Assembly (NCBI GenBank): GCA_964247055.1 | Contig: OZ176053.1 | Coordinates: 7,006,001-7,070,000, forward strand | Source of the DNA: Paragordius varius | Lineage: Eukaryota > Nematomorpha | Length of the DNA: 64,000 bases | Reading direction: 5' to 3' | In this document: positions 47,754 through 62,254 of the stretch, in pieces | How the letters are laid out: each line of letters opens with the position of its first letter | Numbering within the stretch: position 1 is the first letter of the stretch | Translations under genes and position numbers: made by a program | The notes under the pieces: model-generated | What the model saw: only the letters and a program-made list of their open reading frames with translations | The model's database searches: none | Told to the model about the DNA's origin: nothing

Positions 47754-48895
47754 AAGAGAAATGCAATTAAACAGCCAAATATGGAGCTATCCATAACAGA
47801 AAAATCCGAATTACCGCCAAATTTGGATAATTCAGTAGTTACACAAAAAGAATAACTTCAGAAAAATTACAATTTAATTTATTGCAGATACTCTCCCCTT
47901 AACAATCTATAGATCAAATTATAAATAAATGAAGATCATATTTTACTTACTAATTTAACAAGTGTAGAACGTTTCACTTTATTAAATACGTTAAATATTT
48001 TGTAGCAAAATAAAAATAATTGTGTATATAAGAGGGTCAAAAATTAGATCAATTTTTCGTGGACACAAACGCAGGTACACTTACAAAACACTTAATAATA
48101 CACCTAGTTAATATGTTAATTGTATTTCAAGAAAAATAGAATTCAAGTATTGTGTTACACAAACATGTAAAGGAAGAAATTTCTCTAGACGGCCTTAATT
48201 AAAAAAAAATTTTGGCCGATATGTTTTATATATAGAGCGAATTTTAGCTTCAAAAGACATGACGACAAGCGATAACAATTGCACGACGTTATTTCTCGCT
48301 TAGGCAGGAATGTCGGTCAAAAAAGAACTTCTTTTTTCAAATTCGCGCGACAATATCATCTGACCCGATATCATTGAAGCCGGCAGAAAATTTACGAATC
48401 GAATGGGACGAATATATCCCAGGCCAGATTTGATTCGTAAAACTTCATCGATAACAAAATGTAACATTAAATTTTTTTACGAGTCAAACCTACGTAAAAT
48501 ACAACTTCAAGCTTAACGTAGAGGGAAAAATGCTCGACGCTTTCATTGCAGGCATGGGAGTCAAAAAATTATTATTAGATTTGTATAGCAGATTCCCCAC
48601 TCCATGTGGGAAAACGAACCCTAACCCTAAAACAAGTGAACATTGCTCTCAATTATGAATAGGCACCTCAATTAGCACTAATCGATGGCAACATGTTACG
48701 ACAACAGCTGGGAAATACCAGAACAAGTGTCGATTCTGCCGTTTAAGTCATGACTGGAATCACCTCCAACTATACTGTAAGAAAAAAATGATTGCAATGT
48801 TTAGAACATCGAATGTGAAGCCACCCCTAAGATAACATTGATAATTAATTGAAAGCCAATACGCATGATGATGGACACAGTCAAGTGTTTCTTTT
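47754..48895 (+). mobile_element. 5' fragment of the old Ty3/gypsy-like fossil (copy C)
   Basis: Counterpart of 432-1975 without the MITE. Broken, same parts as copy A. Confidence 0.6.
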
Positions 48896-48899
48896 TTCG

Positions 48900-49578
48900 T
48901 CCCAATTCAACATTAAATTCGAAATTTCGAAAATTAAATAAGTTTTAGATCCATGTATTTTATATCATTCGAAAGAGCGTGAAAAACTGTATCTTCCAAA
49001 TGGTAGTAAATTATTTTTAATTAATCAGATGTAAAATTTATATGGTCGAAATTTTCAGCCCTGTAAACAAGTCAAAAGTTTTCACAGACAAACTATTAAT
49101 TTTAATATTATTATTATTATGGTTATATTAATGTTTGATTAAAAAAAGTCTTTGAAAAAGCTTTTGGTTTGCTTTATTATAAAATTATTATTATCTTAAA
49201 TATTTTACCTGGTGGATACTAAAATGCATAGATATAACTGTAAATTTATTGCATAATGGCCATAAAAGATCAAAATACCTTAAACTTGGTTCTTGTTTTT
49301 AAAATTTTGAAATTATAAGCTTTAAGGAAAAATAATTGATGAGATGGTAATTTTTTAAAAAACTAAACACTTAATGGCTGTTTTGAGAATAAAAGCAATA
49401 AAAAAATGTTTTAATCATTAAAACTCTCTTGTGTTTTCTTTTTTTGGACATCATCACCATATATACAAAGTTTGATTTATTTACATCCATTAGTTTTAAA
49501 AATATATTAAATAAAAAAACGCTCTCGTTTCGTGCGTTTGTCGCTCTCTATGCCCAATATTAATAATAGATGTAAAAT
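48900..49578. repeat. Conserved non-coding block (copy C)
   Basis: Near-identical to 1976-2657. Confidence 0.75.
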
Positions 49579-52053
49579 AATGTGACCAGATATTTAGAAC
49601 CCTGGCGCAGTACAAAATTAAAACACACTTTGCCTATTTTTTAACCGGATTTTCGGTGTTTTATATTAAATGATATTGTTCGTTATTTATAAGCTCATTA
49701 GAAATTAGAATATCCAACAATAAATTTATTAAAAATTTAATATAAATGTATGTACATATAATTATAGCATATGTCATATATATGGATATATAATAATACT
49801 AGCGTAAATCTCGTGCTGCTACGCAGCTCGAGAAAGTGCTTCGGACTGGGGGGCTATTTGAAAAAAGGGACAATAAAATGATCCACATATGTAATGTGAC
49901 CAGATATTTTGAATTTTGACGCAGTACAATATTAAAACATATTTTGCTTTACAACATCGGGGTGGTATATTACACAGTCACAAAATATCTCAATGATATA
50001 TATATATATATATATATATTCTGATAAGAAAATATCAAAATTATCAAGGTTTTGGTTTTAACCCTTACCAGTTATCAAAGTAAGTTATTTACACTTTTGT
50101 GATTAAGTCCGTATATAATTGCCAAAGGTGCGCATTTTTTCAAATACATATTTTGGTGAAAGCTAAATGCTTTATTTCAAAAGATATCACTAAAAAATAT
50201 AACACAAACTAAAAGAGCAAAACAATATTTTTAATTTATAATTTTTAGATATGGGCTCTGAAAGTCTCATTTTTTTGCCTCTTTTAAAATGGACTGTGCT
50301 CTAAAAACGGAAAAATTTCGACATTATACAATAATTTCAAATATATTCTAAATTTTGTTATCGAATAAATATGTTTTTTAAAAAATGCATACCTTAAAAA
50401 TTTAATTTTTAGCAAAATTTTGTTGAAGCGTTTTTGTTTATGATGGACACGATACAAACGGTTGAGATGCTATACCATTTATATATATAATTCGATAATG
50501 CTAATTTTTCTCGTTCAGAATTTTGATTAAAATTTTCGCTCGTTTTTAAGTAAAAATTGTGTTTTATAACAAAAATTCACCAAAATTTGCAAGCAAACAA
50601 ACCTTTAATTTAAAATTCTCAACATACAGTAATTTTCAACATCATTTAACTCTTTAGAGGGTTTTATTATATCCTAAAGCTTTATACCGTTTTCATTCTG
50701 CTTCAAAATAGTTTGCGCTTCAATAAAATATTTCAAATTTGTTTATGAAAAATAAGAAAACTAATAAAAATTAAAGTTAAGGAAAGAAATTTAGAAATAT
50801 CATACCTCCCATCGCTGGTCAAATCATCAGGTCAGTGACTATTTATTTTTTAACCATAGTCATTGAAAAAAACACCTTTTGAAAAAATGCTAGTAAATTT
50901 TTTTTGGAAGAGAGATAGTAAGATTTTATTGTTTTTAATATATTTTTTAAAACACAAATATTATTTAAATATGCTTATTTCGAAAAACAAAACAATATAG
51001 CACTTTGCAAAATATGCAATACAATATATGTGAACCAATCAAAAATGAAAAACATCCTATAATTGGTATTTTAATGATGAAAGAAAGTGTAAAACAAATT
51101 AGGTAAAATTTAAAATATCTAGTATAAAAAATCTATGCATTTGAAGATTCAGAAGGCTACAAACATGTGGCAAAATTTATTTGAAAACAATTTCTTGATC
51201 AAATTCGATCGAAAATATATGTAAATAATAAATATCAAAAAAATGTATACAAACTTTAAAGAAAAAACATGACATTATTAATGTAACGCAAGTGTAATTT
51301 AAACTTATTTTGACAATCCAATATCGCATGATACTTATTTAAGTACAATTGGTCATGACCATGGTCTGACTGGGTCTGACCAGATTTTTTGAAAAAGTAA
51401 TCAAGCACAACCCTACTCCCACCTAATGAGTAAAGACGTAAAAACAAACAATTTTTAAATACGAAAAAACGTTTATTTCGTTATCATATGCCATATATAA
51501 TGAATTTTATATAATATGTTACGGGAATAACAATTTTCTACATAATTTCCCGTTTGATTAATATAACAAAAAAATGAAATTTTTAAACGTGCTCAAACAT
51601 TTATTAAAATATCATGAATTAATTTTGTTAACTCACTCTAAATTTGGAGGCACCTCTTTTTGCGTAAGCCCTGAATAAAAGAGCCATTAGCCTGAATCTT
51701 ACGATTCGAGATTTATAGTTTTGCCACTGCTGCCTTTATAAGCGGTTTGACGCATTCAATCCAATTTTATGTATAATACGAGTGGAAAATAAAATATTAA
51801 CCAATTAAAAATAGGCCAATCTTAGTTTTTTACCGCAAAATGAACCATTTCTTTACAATTTATGTGGTTATTAGAGGGCACTATATTAAATTCTAAAATA
51901 CTTTTATTGAATAAATAAAAGGTAATTATATATTTATATAAAATTAATTTTTTTTAATTTAAAAAAGCAGTACAAAAGTGTGCGCAGTACCGGCGCAGTT
52001 TTTTTCTGAAAACCCAGTACTGTACTGCGAAAAACAGCCTATCTGGTCACATT
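49579..52053. mobile_element. Possible TIR element (GTGACCAGATA type), copy C
   Basis: Same ends as 2658-5160. The nested GTCATGACC repeat (50816-51428) lacks the 27-bp palindromic segment present in A. Confidence 0.5.
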
Positions 52054-53135
52054 TTGTATTATTTTTCAATTTTTCCATTGCACACATGTCACGCTGACTA
52101 AATTTTTAACTTTAGGTTTTAGTTAAAAGTAAATATTATCAAGTATTTTTGAATAAAATTTTTAATATATTTCTGTTAATTAATGTAATATAAAAGTAAA
52201 ATTTTGCCATCGTTTCAATTCCCTCCATATTTTTTAAAGTATTTAATTTTATACAGACCAGGGGTATCCAACTACCCCAATTTGAATCGAAGGGCTAAAA
52301 TGAATGTCTTGTATCCAAGTGTTAAAAAAGGATCTGTAGCTAGCCAAATGAATAGTAATAGTAAGAACGTATGTGGTAATTGGCCAGAAATCAAATCTCC
52401 TGGGAATTATACATATCGAAATAAAAGGTCAACGAAACATTTTGGCTAGTTTTATTAGAAGCGTTCTCAAAACGGTGTGAGGTTGTGTTCACAAAGTTAT
52501 ATCCTCAACTGTTTAATATATAAATTTTTTTGGTTTGGTGTAGACGGCTTATTTCTTTAATTTCTGAAACAGATCATCGTCAGAGTTCAAAAACTATTGA
52601 TTGAAACTCCATATTAAACATTTCTCACCTATTTACCACCCTCAAACTAAAGTGTCAGTAAAAAGACGATTCGGACGATAAAGATAAAATATGACGCGAA
52701 AAAAACAAAATCGTTCAGACTTGGCGATGCTAATTTTATCGGACTATCGCTAGATGTGTCTTGTTGATCAAAAAACAGAAATATTTTTTGAACTAGAAAG
52801 CCAGCGGAATACTGAAGGGATCAGTAGATTTTAAAGATTCATCCGAAGTAACTTATTATTCGGAATGTAAAGACCAGAGGTTGGCGAAAAGACGTAGTTG
52901 CTCGCCCAATATCGCCCACATGGTCTCTGTTTTTGATGGTCGAGTTAATTTTCCCAAAAAAATGCTAAGCTGTACGCCAAAATTTGGAAGGGAGATGTTA
53001 GGAGAATTTTGTTTAGTTATAAATATTAATTCTATATTTAATAGAATATACATTCTAATTGCTATATATGTATTATTGTATTGTATTTATAACTATTCTG
53101 ATTTAATAAATAGCTTAAATATAAACAACTATTTT
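52054..53135 (+). other. Small conserved ORF region (copy C)
   Basis: Counterpart of 5161-6242. The 49-codon ORF is at 52300-52449, with an encoded product identical to A. Confidence 0.3.
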
Positions 53136-53609
53136 AAATATGGTAACAGCATCCGATAAAGAAACTATATTAAAGCGGGTAAAACGGTTTTCCTTGTTAA
53201 ATAATGGTAAAAGAAAAATCAATCTCGAATACTGTGCTAGAGAAGGCATTTGATTTTTCTCCAAATATAATAACAACAGCCGATAATGAGTGCTGAGAAT
53301 CGGTTAAAACAATCTTTTTTTATAGTATTAGAGCGGTACTTATCATTTACGCGACCATGTCTCATAACACATTTGATAATCACATTCATACTGCAATACT
53401 ATATTCCGAAACCACTGAAATTTAAAAAATTGATACCGGGTATTATAAGAAAATAAATCAATTGGCCTCCTATAGATGTTGAAGAATTTTTTTAAGAAGA
53501 AACCGAATGAATACCCCGAATGGTCAAAGCTTCAACACATGACGCTCTCAAATTTTACGTTCACGCTCAAAACTACGATCCAAAAAACTTACTTCCAAAT
53601 TCACCGTAA
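53136..53609 (+). pseudogene. Decayed NSP gene copy (C)
   Basis: Counterpart of 6243-6720, ending at the TTCACCGTAA stop context. Interrupted frame. Confidence 0.6.
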
Positions 53610-53628
53610 GAGTTTTTTAACACAGTTC

Positions 53629-53629
53629 T

Positions 53630-53697
<68 letters not shown>

Positions 53698-53706
53698 TAT
53701 ATATAT
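53629..53706. repeat. (TA)n microsatellite, expanded in copy C
   Basis: About 38 units with one slip near 53690. Copy A has only about five units at the same place (6742-6752). Confidence 0.95.
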
Positions 53707-54146
53707 ACATTTTAATAAATTAAATTTTATTATCGCCCTAAATCAGAAAATTTTGTTGGATATAATCCTGCAAATAAACCCAATTTAAATAATTAAATTT
53801 ATTCATTAATGAGATTTTATGAATCCTTTGTTTCAGACATTTGAGTTTATTTTTATGTATGAGTCAATACCTTCTTCAAATTAAGGGTACAGATATATTT
53901 ATAGCTATTATTCGTTTATAAATTGTAAAAAATTTATTTATTTTATTATATTTTGCCTTAAAAATTATATCAATTGAAAATCTTATACCATTTAATATGG
54001 TTGTGCGAAAAACATATTTGTGAAAATTTTGACTGACTATCTTTATAACGGCACTAAAGAATCATAATATAAATGAATATAGTTCTGCAATACAATTCGC
54101 CTAATCATCTTTGTAATTTATTGTTAAGATTTGGTAATATATATAT

Positions 54147-54653
54147 GCACTTCATAGAGTATCCTTGAACACTTCAGGTTAGTCCTTGATCATTTGTTTG
54201 ATCCTTAAAATTTTAAATTTAGATTTAATCATAATGTTTAGATGATTTTTTTTGATTATTTTTTAACCGAATTTACTTTTATCACATATTTCTTCATTTT
54301 AAAATTAAATTGTTCATTCAAAAACCAAATATATTTGTTTTAACTTAAATTTTTTCAATTCAAAAAATATTAATTTATAAATCATGAAAATATGTAATTA
54401 ATGGCCCAGAAAACCTATATAATTTATAATTACGTATTAAATATTTATGGATAAAATATTTTTAAATTGATAAGATAGATTGTTTCTGCATGATTAAAGT
54501 TGATATTGATTAGATGTTGAATTAAGATAATAGATTAAAAATCATAAAATAGATGAATGATAAAACTATGATTGATAAAGTTAAAAATTTACAAAAAGTT
54601 AAAGGACCAACTTAAAATGTTTAAAGAGTAACTTGAAGATACTCTTGAAGTGC
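54147..54653. mobile_element. MITE (C1)
   Basis: Counterpart of 7193-7720, shorter by a 21-bp repeated segment (one TCCTTGAACACTTCA-type module) in the right end. Confidence 0.75.
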
Positions 54654-54689
54654 AAATGGTATATATATATATATATTAATTTAGATATA

Positions 54690-55344
54690 ACTTTTAGATA
54701 CCTAAAATCCTAACTAAAACGAACAAAAATAGTATTTTGATATCAAATTGTCAAATAACGCGACAAAGATATATTTTCCATAAATTAATATTAATAAATA
54801 ATTAAACGCATATTAAAGATTCAAAAAGCAGCCTTGTGACAATGTACAGCGTGGAGAAAAAGGTATCCTACGCAAACCAAATTTTACTGTGGAAAAGGGT
54901 CAGTTACTTTAATAATTAAAATACAAAAGAATATTAGGCTCATTAATCGAACAGTCGTATTCGCGGAAAAGGTCAAAATTGGATTTGCGCTTTTCCCATT
55001 CCGTTTCTATTTGCGCGCTCTAAATTTGTTGAATTTATATAAAACGAACGACACTAAAAGTTAAAAAAGAGCCGTTGTCTGTTATAGGGTTAATATAATA
55101 TATTCCGACACCTACCAACCCTTTATAAATTCGTTGTACAATATATGCGACAATAAAAATAAGCCTATACGTTTTTCAATTGTTTTAAAGTAATTTTAAT
55201 GAAAAATTTTATGAGTTAAATTATGATATATAGATCAATCAAGATATAAATCAATCAATTAATCTACATCGCTAGTTTCAAAATATTTCTTTTTATATTT
55301 ATAGCTAATTGTATTTTTTTATAAGTGGACAGTCTTCAATAATT
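54690..55344. repeat. 3' module (C)
   Basis: Counterpart of 7789-8451. No gene. Confidence 0.6.
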
Positions 55345-55548
55345 TGGTAATTTCTCTGAGACCATTGAACTAAGCAACTTATCTGGTGGGTCATTTTGAT
55401 TTCTCTGTAACTGGACACATACCTGGCGGTTTATTTAGCTTAATACCTATAAAACAGGTAACATATCTGGTGGTTCACATAATTTCTCAGTAGTTATATA
55501 ATTGGGCCATTCACCTGACGGTTTATTGTGATTTCTCTGTAATTATCA
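55345..55548. repeat. ~50-bp satellite array (C)
   Basis: Counterpart of 8452-8665, with the same TTAGGG-type junction at its right end. Confidence 0.8.
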
Positions 55549-55608
55549 AATTAGGGTTAGGGTTTTTGTAATCAAAGGGTTATATTAACGTTTATATATA
55601 AATACATT

Positions 55609-56058
55609 TTGTCTTCAAGAGTATCTTTAAACACTTAAAGTTAGTCATTAAACATTTAAAGTTAATCCTTAAACATTTCATTGGTCCTTTAACTCTTTTT
55701 CGTTTTAAGTTTTATAAATCAAACTTTGTATCATTCATCTATTTAATGATTTTTAACTTATTCTCTTAATTCAATATAGACGCTAAATAAATATCAACTT
55801 TTAAACAATCTATCTTATTAATTTTTTAAAAAAATATTTTATATATACGTATATATAGGTTTTCTAAGCCATTAATTACAAATTCCCATGAAACATCTAT
55901 AAATTAATAATTTTTTTGAATTGAAATTTGAGAAACAAATAAATCTGGTTGTAAGAACAATATCAAAATTATGATCAATAAATTTCAAAATTTAAGGACA
56001 AATTGAAAATGATCTAGGACTTACCTGAAGTGTGTTCAAGGGCACTCTTGAAGTGCAA
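55609..56058. mobile_element. MITE (C2, inverted)
   Basis: Counterpart of 8725-9176. Confidence 0.72.
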
Positions 56059-56526
56059 ATTATATATATATATATATATGTTACCAAATCTTAACAATAG
56101 TTTACAAAGATGATAATTGGCAGGAAGTAGTAAAGAATTGTATTGCAGAACATGATTCCCCTATGAAATGATTCTTTAAGGCCGTTTATAAAGATAGCCA
56201 GTCAAAATTTTCACATACGAATCAGGCACGTCCATATAGAATGGATAATTTTAAAATTGATATAATTTTTATGGTGTTTTTAAAATTAAATATTTTTTTA
56301 CAACTAATCGAATAAGAACTATAGAATTTATTTGTGCCCGTAATTTGAAGAAGGTGTTCATTCATACAATAAAATAAACTCAATCTGAAAGCTATGATCC
56401 ATAATATCTCTATTCTCTAATGAATAATACTAATTATTTAAATTGAGTTTATTTACAGGATATATTTTCCGACAAAATTTTCTTATTTAGGGCAAAATTT
56501 ATCATAAAATATAGATCTGTTAACTC

Positions 56527-56870
56527 TTACGGTGAATTTGGAAGTAAGTTTCGTAATATGTTGATGATTTGAGCATTAGTCGCATTCATTAAGTTTTTTC
56601 TTTAAAAAATTCTTCAACATCTATAGGAGGCCAATTGATTTATTTTCTTATAATTCACGGTATCAATTTTTTAAATTTCAGTGGTTTCGGAATATAGTGT
56701 TGCCAGTATGAATCTGATTTCAGATGTTGTAGGAGGCATGGTCGCATAAAGGATAAGTACCGCTGTATTACTATTAAAAAAGATTGTTTAAACCGATTCT
56801 TATCACTCATTATCGGCTGTTGTTATCATATTTGGAGCAAAATTAAATGCCTTTTGTAACACAGTATTCG
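56527..56870 (-). pseudogene. Decayed NSP gene copy (C, minus strand)
   Basis: Counterpart of 9648-9990. Confidence 0.55.
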
Positions 56871-56959
56871 AAAAAATTTCAGGAGTTAAATTATGTATAT
56901 ATAGATCAATCAAGATATACATCAGTCAATTAATCTACATCGCTAGTAAAAAAAATTTT

Positions 56960-57218
56960 CAATAAAAAACTGAATGAATGCGCCGATGCGACCATGACTC
57001 CTACAACATCTGAAATCAGATTCACACTGGCAACACGATAGGACTCAAATATTTCAAAACCAATGAAATTTAAGATGTGGATACCGGATATTATAAGAAA
57101 AAAAATCAATTGGCCTTTTATAGATGTTAAAGAATTTTTTTAAGAAAAAACTGAATGAATCCGCCTAATGCTCAAAGCATCAATATATTACGAAACTTAC
57201 TTCCAAATTCACCGTAAG
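56960..57218 (+). pseudogene. Decayed NSP gene copy (C, C-terminal part)
   Basis: Counterpart of 10080-10335. Confidence 0.55.
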
Positions 57219-57679
57219 AGTTAACAGATCTATATTTTATGATATATTTATTGCCCTAAATGAGAAAATTTTGTCGGAAAATATATCCTGTAAATAAACT
57301 CAATTTAAATAATTAGTATTATTCATTAGAGAATAGAGATATTATGTATCTTAGCTTTCAGACTTTGAGTTTATTTTATTGTATGAGTGGACACCTTCTT
57401 CAAATTACAAAGGGCACAAATAAATTCTATAGTTATTATTCGATTAATTGTATATTTAATTTTAAAAAGACCTTAAAAATTATATCAATTTTAAAATTAT
57501 CCATTCAATATGGACGTGCCTGATTCGTATGTGAAAATTTTGACTGGCTATCTTTATAAACGGCACTAAAGAATCAATAGGGGAATCATGTTCTGCAATA
57601 CAATACTTTACTACTTCCTGCCTAAAATTATCATCTTTGTAAACTATTGTTAAGATTTGGTAATATATATATATATTAT

Positions 57680-58125
57680 TTGCCCTTCAAGAGTGCCCTT
57701 GAACACACTTCAGGTAAGTCCTTGATCATTTCCAGTTGGTCCTTAGATTTTAAATTTTATTGATCATAATTTTGTTATTGTTCTTTAAACCAGATTTATT
57801 TGTTTCAACTCAAATTTTTCCAATTCAACAAAATTATTAATTTATAGGTGTTTCATGGAAATTTGTAATTAATGGCTTAGAAAACCTATATAATTATTAC
57901 GTATATATAAAATATTTTTTTAAACAATTAATAAGATTTGATATTTATTTAGCGTCTATATTGAATTAGGAGAATAGGTTAAAAATCATTAAATGGATGA
58001 ATGATACAAAGTTTGATTTATAAAACTTAAAACAAAAAAGAGTTAGGACCAATGAAATGTTTAAGGATTAACTTTAAATGTTCAAGGACTAACTTGAAGT
58101 GTTTAAAGATACTCTTGAAGACAAA
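57680..58125. mobile_element. MITE (C3)
   Basis: Counterpart of 10798-11243. Confidence 0.72.
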
Positions 58126-58148
58126 ATGATATATTATATAATCTATAT

Positions 58149-60595
58149 CAGTGATACTCAAACCGCGGCCCGCGGGCCGCATGCGGCCCTAAGTGCTCTT
58201 TAAAAATGCACTATGACTGATATTTATTTTTTTTTAAATAATATTTATTTTTTACCCAATTTGAAATGTAGAAAAATTTTCTACATTAAAATAATTTTAA
58301 AATTTATGATTTATGGGCACACGTTGTTTCTTCTTCTTTTCTTTTTGAAATTTTTATTGCATTTCTTTTTTATTTTCACCCATTGCACATACATTTCATT
58401 ATCCTGCATCATTTTTAAAACTCATTCTCATAAAATATTTTCAACTCAATATCATTAAATTTCAACTTGTTTTTTATAGCATAATTCAATTTATATTCCT
58501 ATCTTTTTTACAGAATATTTAAACATAAATTCAAAGGATGACATCTAATGCCAAAAAACGTAAATTATCCGATGAAAATCGCTCCTTTAAAAAAGAATGG
58601 GAAACTAGTTTTTTTGTAGTTTTAAATAACAATGTTGCTACCTGCCTTATATGCAAGGACAATATAATTATAAAAAAATTCAATATTGAAAGACATTTTA
58701 AAATCCATCATTCTCATAAATTACCAGAAAATCTTGAGGAAAGAAATGAAAAATATAAAAATTTTAAGGAATTATACGAGAAAGAAAAATCTATTATGGC
58801 CATAGCTTTTTCCCAGGAAAAAGCTGTAACATTAGCTTCGTATGAAATATGCTATATTTTAGGAAAAAATATGAAACCGTTTACTAATTCCCAACTAATA
58901 AAAGAATGTTTAATAAATGGTTGCACTTTTTTATTTGATAAATTCCATAATAAAGATCAAATCATGAGACAAATTAAAAAACTTCAACTTTCTGATTCAA
59001 CATGTGCTCGACGCATTGAAGATATGTCTAAATATATTTTTAACAATACATTATTGGCTCTGAAAAATTGCAAATACTTCAGTATTGCAATCGATTCCAG
59101 CACTGATATAAGTTCAACACCTCAATGTGCGCTCTTCGTGAGATTTTGCAACGACAACATAATCAACGAGGAATATTTGAAATTTTTACCAATGAATAAT
59201 ACCACAAAAGGCAGTGATTTTCTTGAATTAGCACCTTTTTCGATAATAATGGTATATCTATGAAAAAATTGGTTTCGATCTGCACAGATGGCTGTCCCTC
59301 TATGATTGGAATAAACAAAGGGTTTATTTCTCTTTTAAAAAACAAATATAATTTGCAAAATCTATTATCCTTTCACTGCTTTATTCATCAGCAAAACTTG
59401 GTTTCGCGTGTAAAAGATGAATCACTAAATTTAGTAATTAAAACGGTTGTGGATATAGTTAACTACATCCGTGGCAGAGAATTCAATCACCGTAAATTCA
59501 AAAACCTCCTGAAAGATATCCACAGTGAGTTTGATGATATTCTTTTGTACACCGCTGTGAGATGGCTAAGCCTTAGCAAAGTATTGAATAGATTTTTTGA
59601 TTTAAGACATGAAATTCTATTATTTATAAAAGATAACAGAAAGTTTGACGAGGAAATTAATAGTGACAAATGGTGGGTTTTATTAGCCTACCTTTGCGAC
59701 ATTACTTATAAACTTAGTACTTTTAATACAAGTCTTCAAGGGAGCAAAATAATAACCCAATTTGCTAATCATATATTTGCTTTTGAAGAAAAATTAATAA
59801 TATATAAACAAGATTTTATAGATAAAACACTCCTACATTTTCCAACACTCAAAACGATTCATAAAGAAAATATGGAATTTACCGCGGATATTAATTTAAT
59901 AATAGACAATCATTTAACATTTTTATCTAATGAGATGAAATTCAGATTTCAAGAATTAAAAAATATAAAAAATTGCTTAAAGCTAGTGGAAAATCCATGG
60001 CATATGGATATATCCAACATTAAGCAACTTGAGCTTTTCGGTTTTGATCAGGCGGTTATCATTGAAGAATTCGTTGATTTTAAAAATGATTCCAATTTGG
60101 AAGCTATATTTAAGGAAAACCGTAGAGAAGAAAGATATGTAGAGTTTTGGCAAGTTGTGCCAAATAAATATGAAAATATAAAAAAATGTGCTCAAGTTGT
60201 CCTAACTATTTTTCCATCAACTTACACATGTGAGACGGCATATTCAAAAATGAAGTATATTAAGAATACTTACAGAAATCGCTTAACTAATGATCATATG
60301 GACAACGTATTAAGAATGGCCTGCCATGAGGCGAAACCAAATTTGTCAAAAATTATTGGTTAATATTAAAATAAATGTTGTTATCTATATATTTTAATTT
60401 TTAAAACTAAATGGTACAAAACGAATTTTTAGCTGGATTTACATGCGACCCGCAAAAAATTTATTGTGCTGATTTAAAGTATAAATATGTGCGTTGTCAA
60501 ATAGCTATGGAATATTTGCCATTATAAGCTTCATGGCCCTCGAAAAAAAAATATGTTTTATTTGGCCCGTCAAATTTTTTTGGTGAGTACCACTG
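58149..60595 (+). mobile_element. hAT DNA transposon (copy C), 2447 bp
   Basis: Same ends and the same 8-bp target duplication ATCTATAT (58141-58148 and 60596-60603) as 11267-13717. It was therefore carried by the duplication and is not a second insertion. The 4-bp length difference is the deletion in the ORF. Confidence 0.96.
58538..60363 (+). pseudogene. hAT transposase, frameshifted by a 4-bp deletion
   Basis: Identical in design to 11656-13485 but four bases are missing between 59227 and 59228 (after residue ~230, in the catalytic core). The frame is lost there, and the second half is open only from 59260. The codon at 59566 is Leu (AVRWLS), matching the family, where copy A has Pro. Copy C therefore keeps the ancestral residue but has lost the frame. 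Confidence 0.93.
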
Positions 60596-60603
60596 ATCTA
60601 TAT

Positions 60604-61207
60604 ATATAAACGTTGATATAACCTTTTGATTCCAAAAACCTTAACTAAAATACAGATTGTAAAATAACCAAAGATATATTTTCCATAAACTAATATCTAA
60701 ATAATCAGAGACATATTATGAAAATTAAAGCTTTAAAAAGCAGCCCAGTGACTATGTACAACGTGACAGAGGAAAAAGCATCGTACGCAAATACTGTGGA
60801 AAAGGGCCACTTACTTTAATAATTAAAATACAAAATAATGTTAGGTTCATCAAATGAACCGTCGTATTCGCGGAAAAGATCAAAATTGAATTTGCGCTTT
60901 TCCCATTCCGTTTCTATTTGCGCGCTCTAAATTTTTTGAATTGTTATAAAACAAACGACACTAAAAGTTAAAAAAGAGCCGGTCCGCCTGTTATAGGGTT
61001 AATATAATAAATTACCTCACCTATCAACCCTTTATTTAATATTCGTTGCACAATATATGAGATAATAAAAATAAGCACACACATTTTTCGATTGTCAGTA
61101 ATTTCACTAAAAAAATTTAAAAGTTGTATAAATCAATTTATTAATCTACATCCCTAGTTGCAAAATAAATATTTGTATTCTAGTTTAATTATGGACAATC
61201 TTGAATA
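60604..61207. repeat. 3' module (C), left arm of palindrome
   Basis: Counterpart of 13718-14310. Confidence 0.6.
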
Positions 61208-61640
61208 ATTTGGTAATTTCTCTGAGACCATTGAACAAGGCAACTGATCTGGTGGGTCATTTTGATTTCTCTGTAGCTGGACATATACCTGACGGTTTCA
61301 CATACCTGGTGGTTTGTTTGGCTTTGCCTATAACTATGGAACAAGGCAACATATCTGGCGGTTCAACTTTAATTTACTGCGATTATGGAACTAAACATAT
61401 CGGCCGGTTTTTCTGTAACTATGAAACTAGGCAACATATTTTAAGTTAAATTCTAGGTAATTATTTGAATAGGCGACATATCTGGTGGTTTATATTGATT
61501 TGTCTGCAACCATTGAAGTAGCAAATATATCTGGTCGTTTTAAACTAGGCGACATGCCGTTTATTTTAATTTCTCTGTGATCATTAAAACTAAGCAACAT
61601 ATCTGGCGGTTTATTTTAATTTTTCTGAAACCTAAGAACT
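61208..61640. repeat. ~50-bp satellite array, left arm (C)
   Basis: Counterpart of 14330-14745, with a ~33-bp segment near 61300 that A lacks. Confidence 0.85.
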
Positions 61641-62254
61641 AAGGCAGCATATCCATAGGTATTTATTAAAATACCCTTTTTCCGAGTATATTTGGTTTGC
61701 GTGCGATCCATATTCCTGATTCACTGTTGCAGGTGGATATAGAGGTGTCTGAAGCTCTATTTTTCCGAACAAAACCGTTTGCGTGTGACAATACAAACAG
61801 AATAATTTATTTTATGTTAATATATTGTTTACACAATTTTATCTGACACTCTGAAGAAATAATATGTGTTGGCGGCTTTATGTGGCCTAATTCAATAATT
61901 TCAGAGAAGTAAATAACCGCCAGGATTTAGCCATTAACTACAGACAAATCAGAATGAATGACAGACAAGTTGGATAGTTCAATAGTCTCAGAGAGGCAAA
62001 TAATTGATCATTCTTACTATAAGTAATTATTACCCACATAAAGCTGTCCATAAATACTAGTTTTACAGAGTGTCATATAAAATCGTCTAAAATAATTATA
62101 TTATGTACATAAAATACATTATTCCGTTTATATGTCATATGCAAATTGTTTAAAAATATAGAGCTTCAGAAAGCATTCCTATATCTATGCGCAACAGTGA
62201 GCCAGGCAAAAATTTTATTGGGGAAAAGGGTGATTTTCTTTTATAATTATCGAG

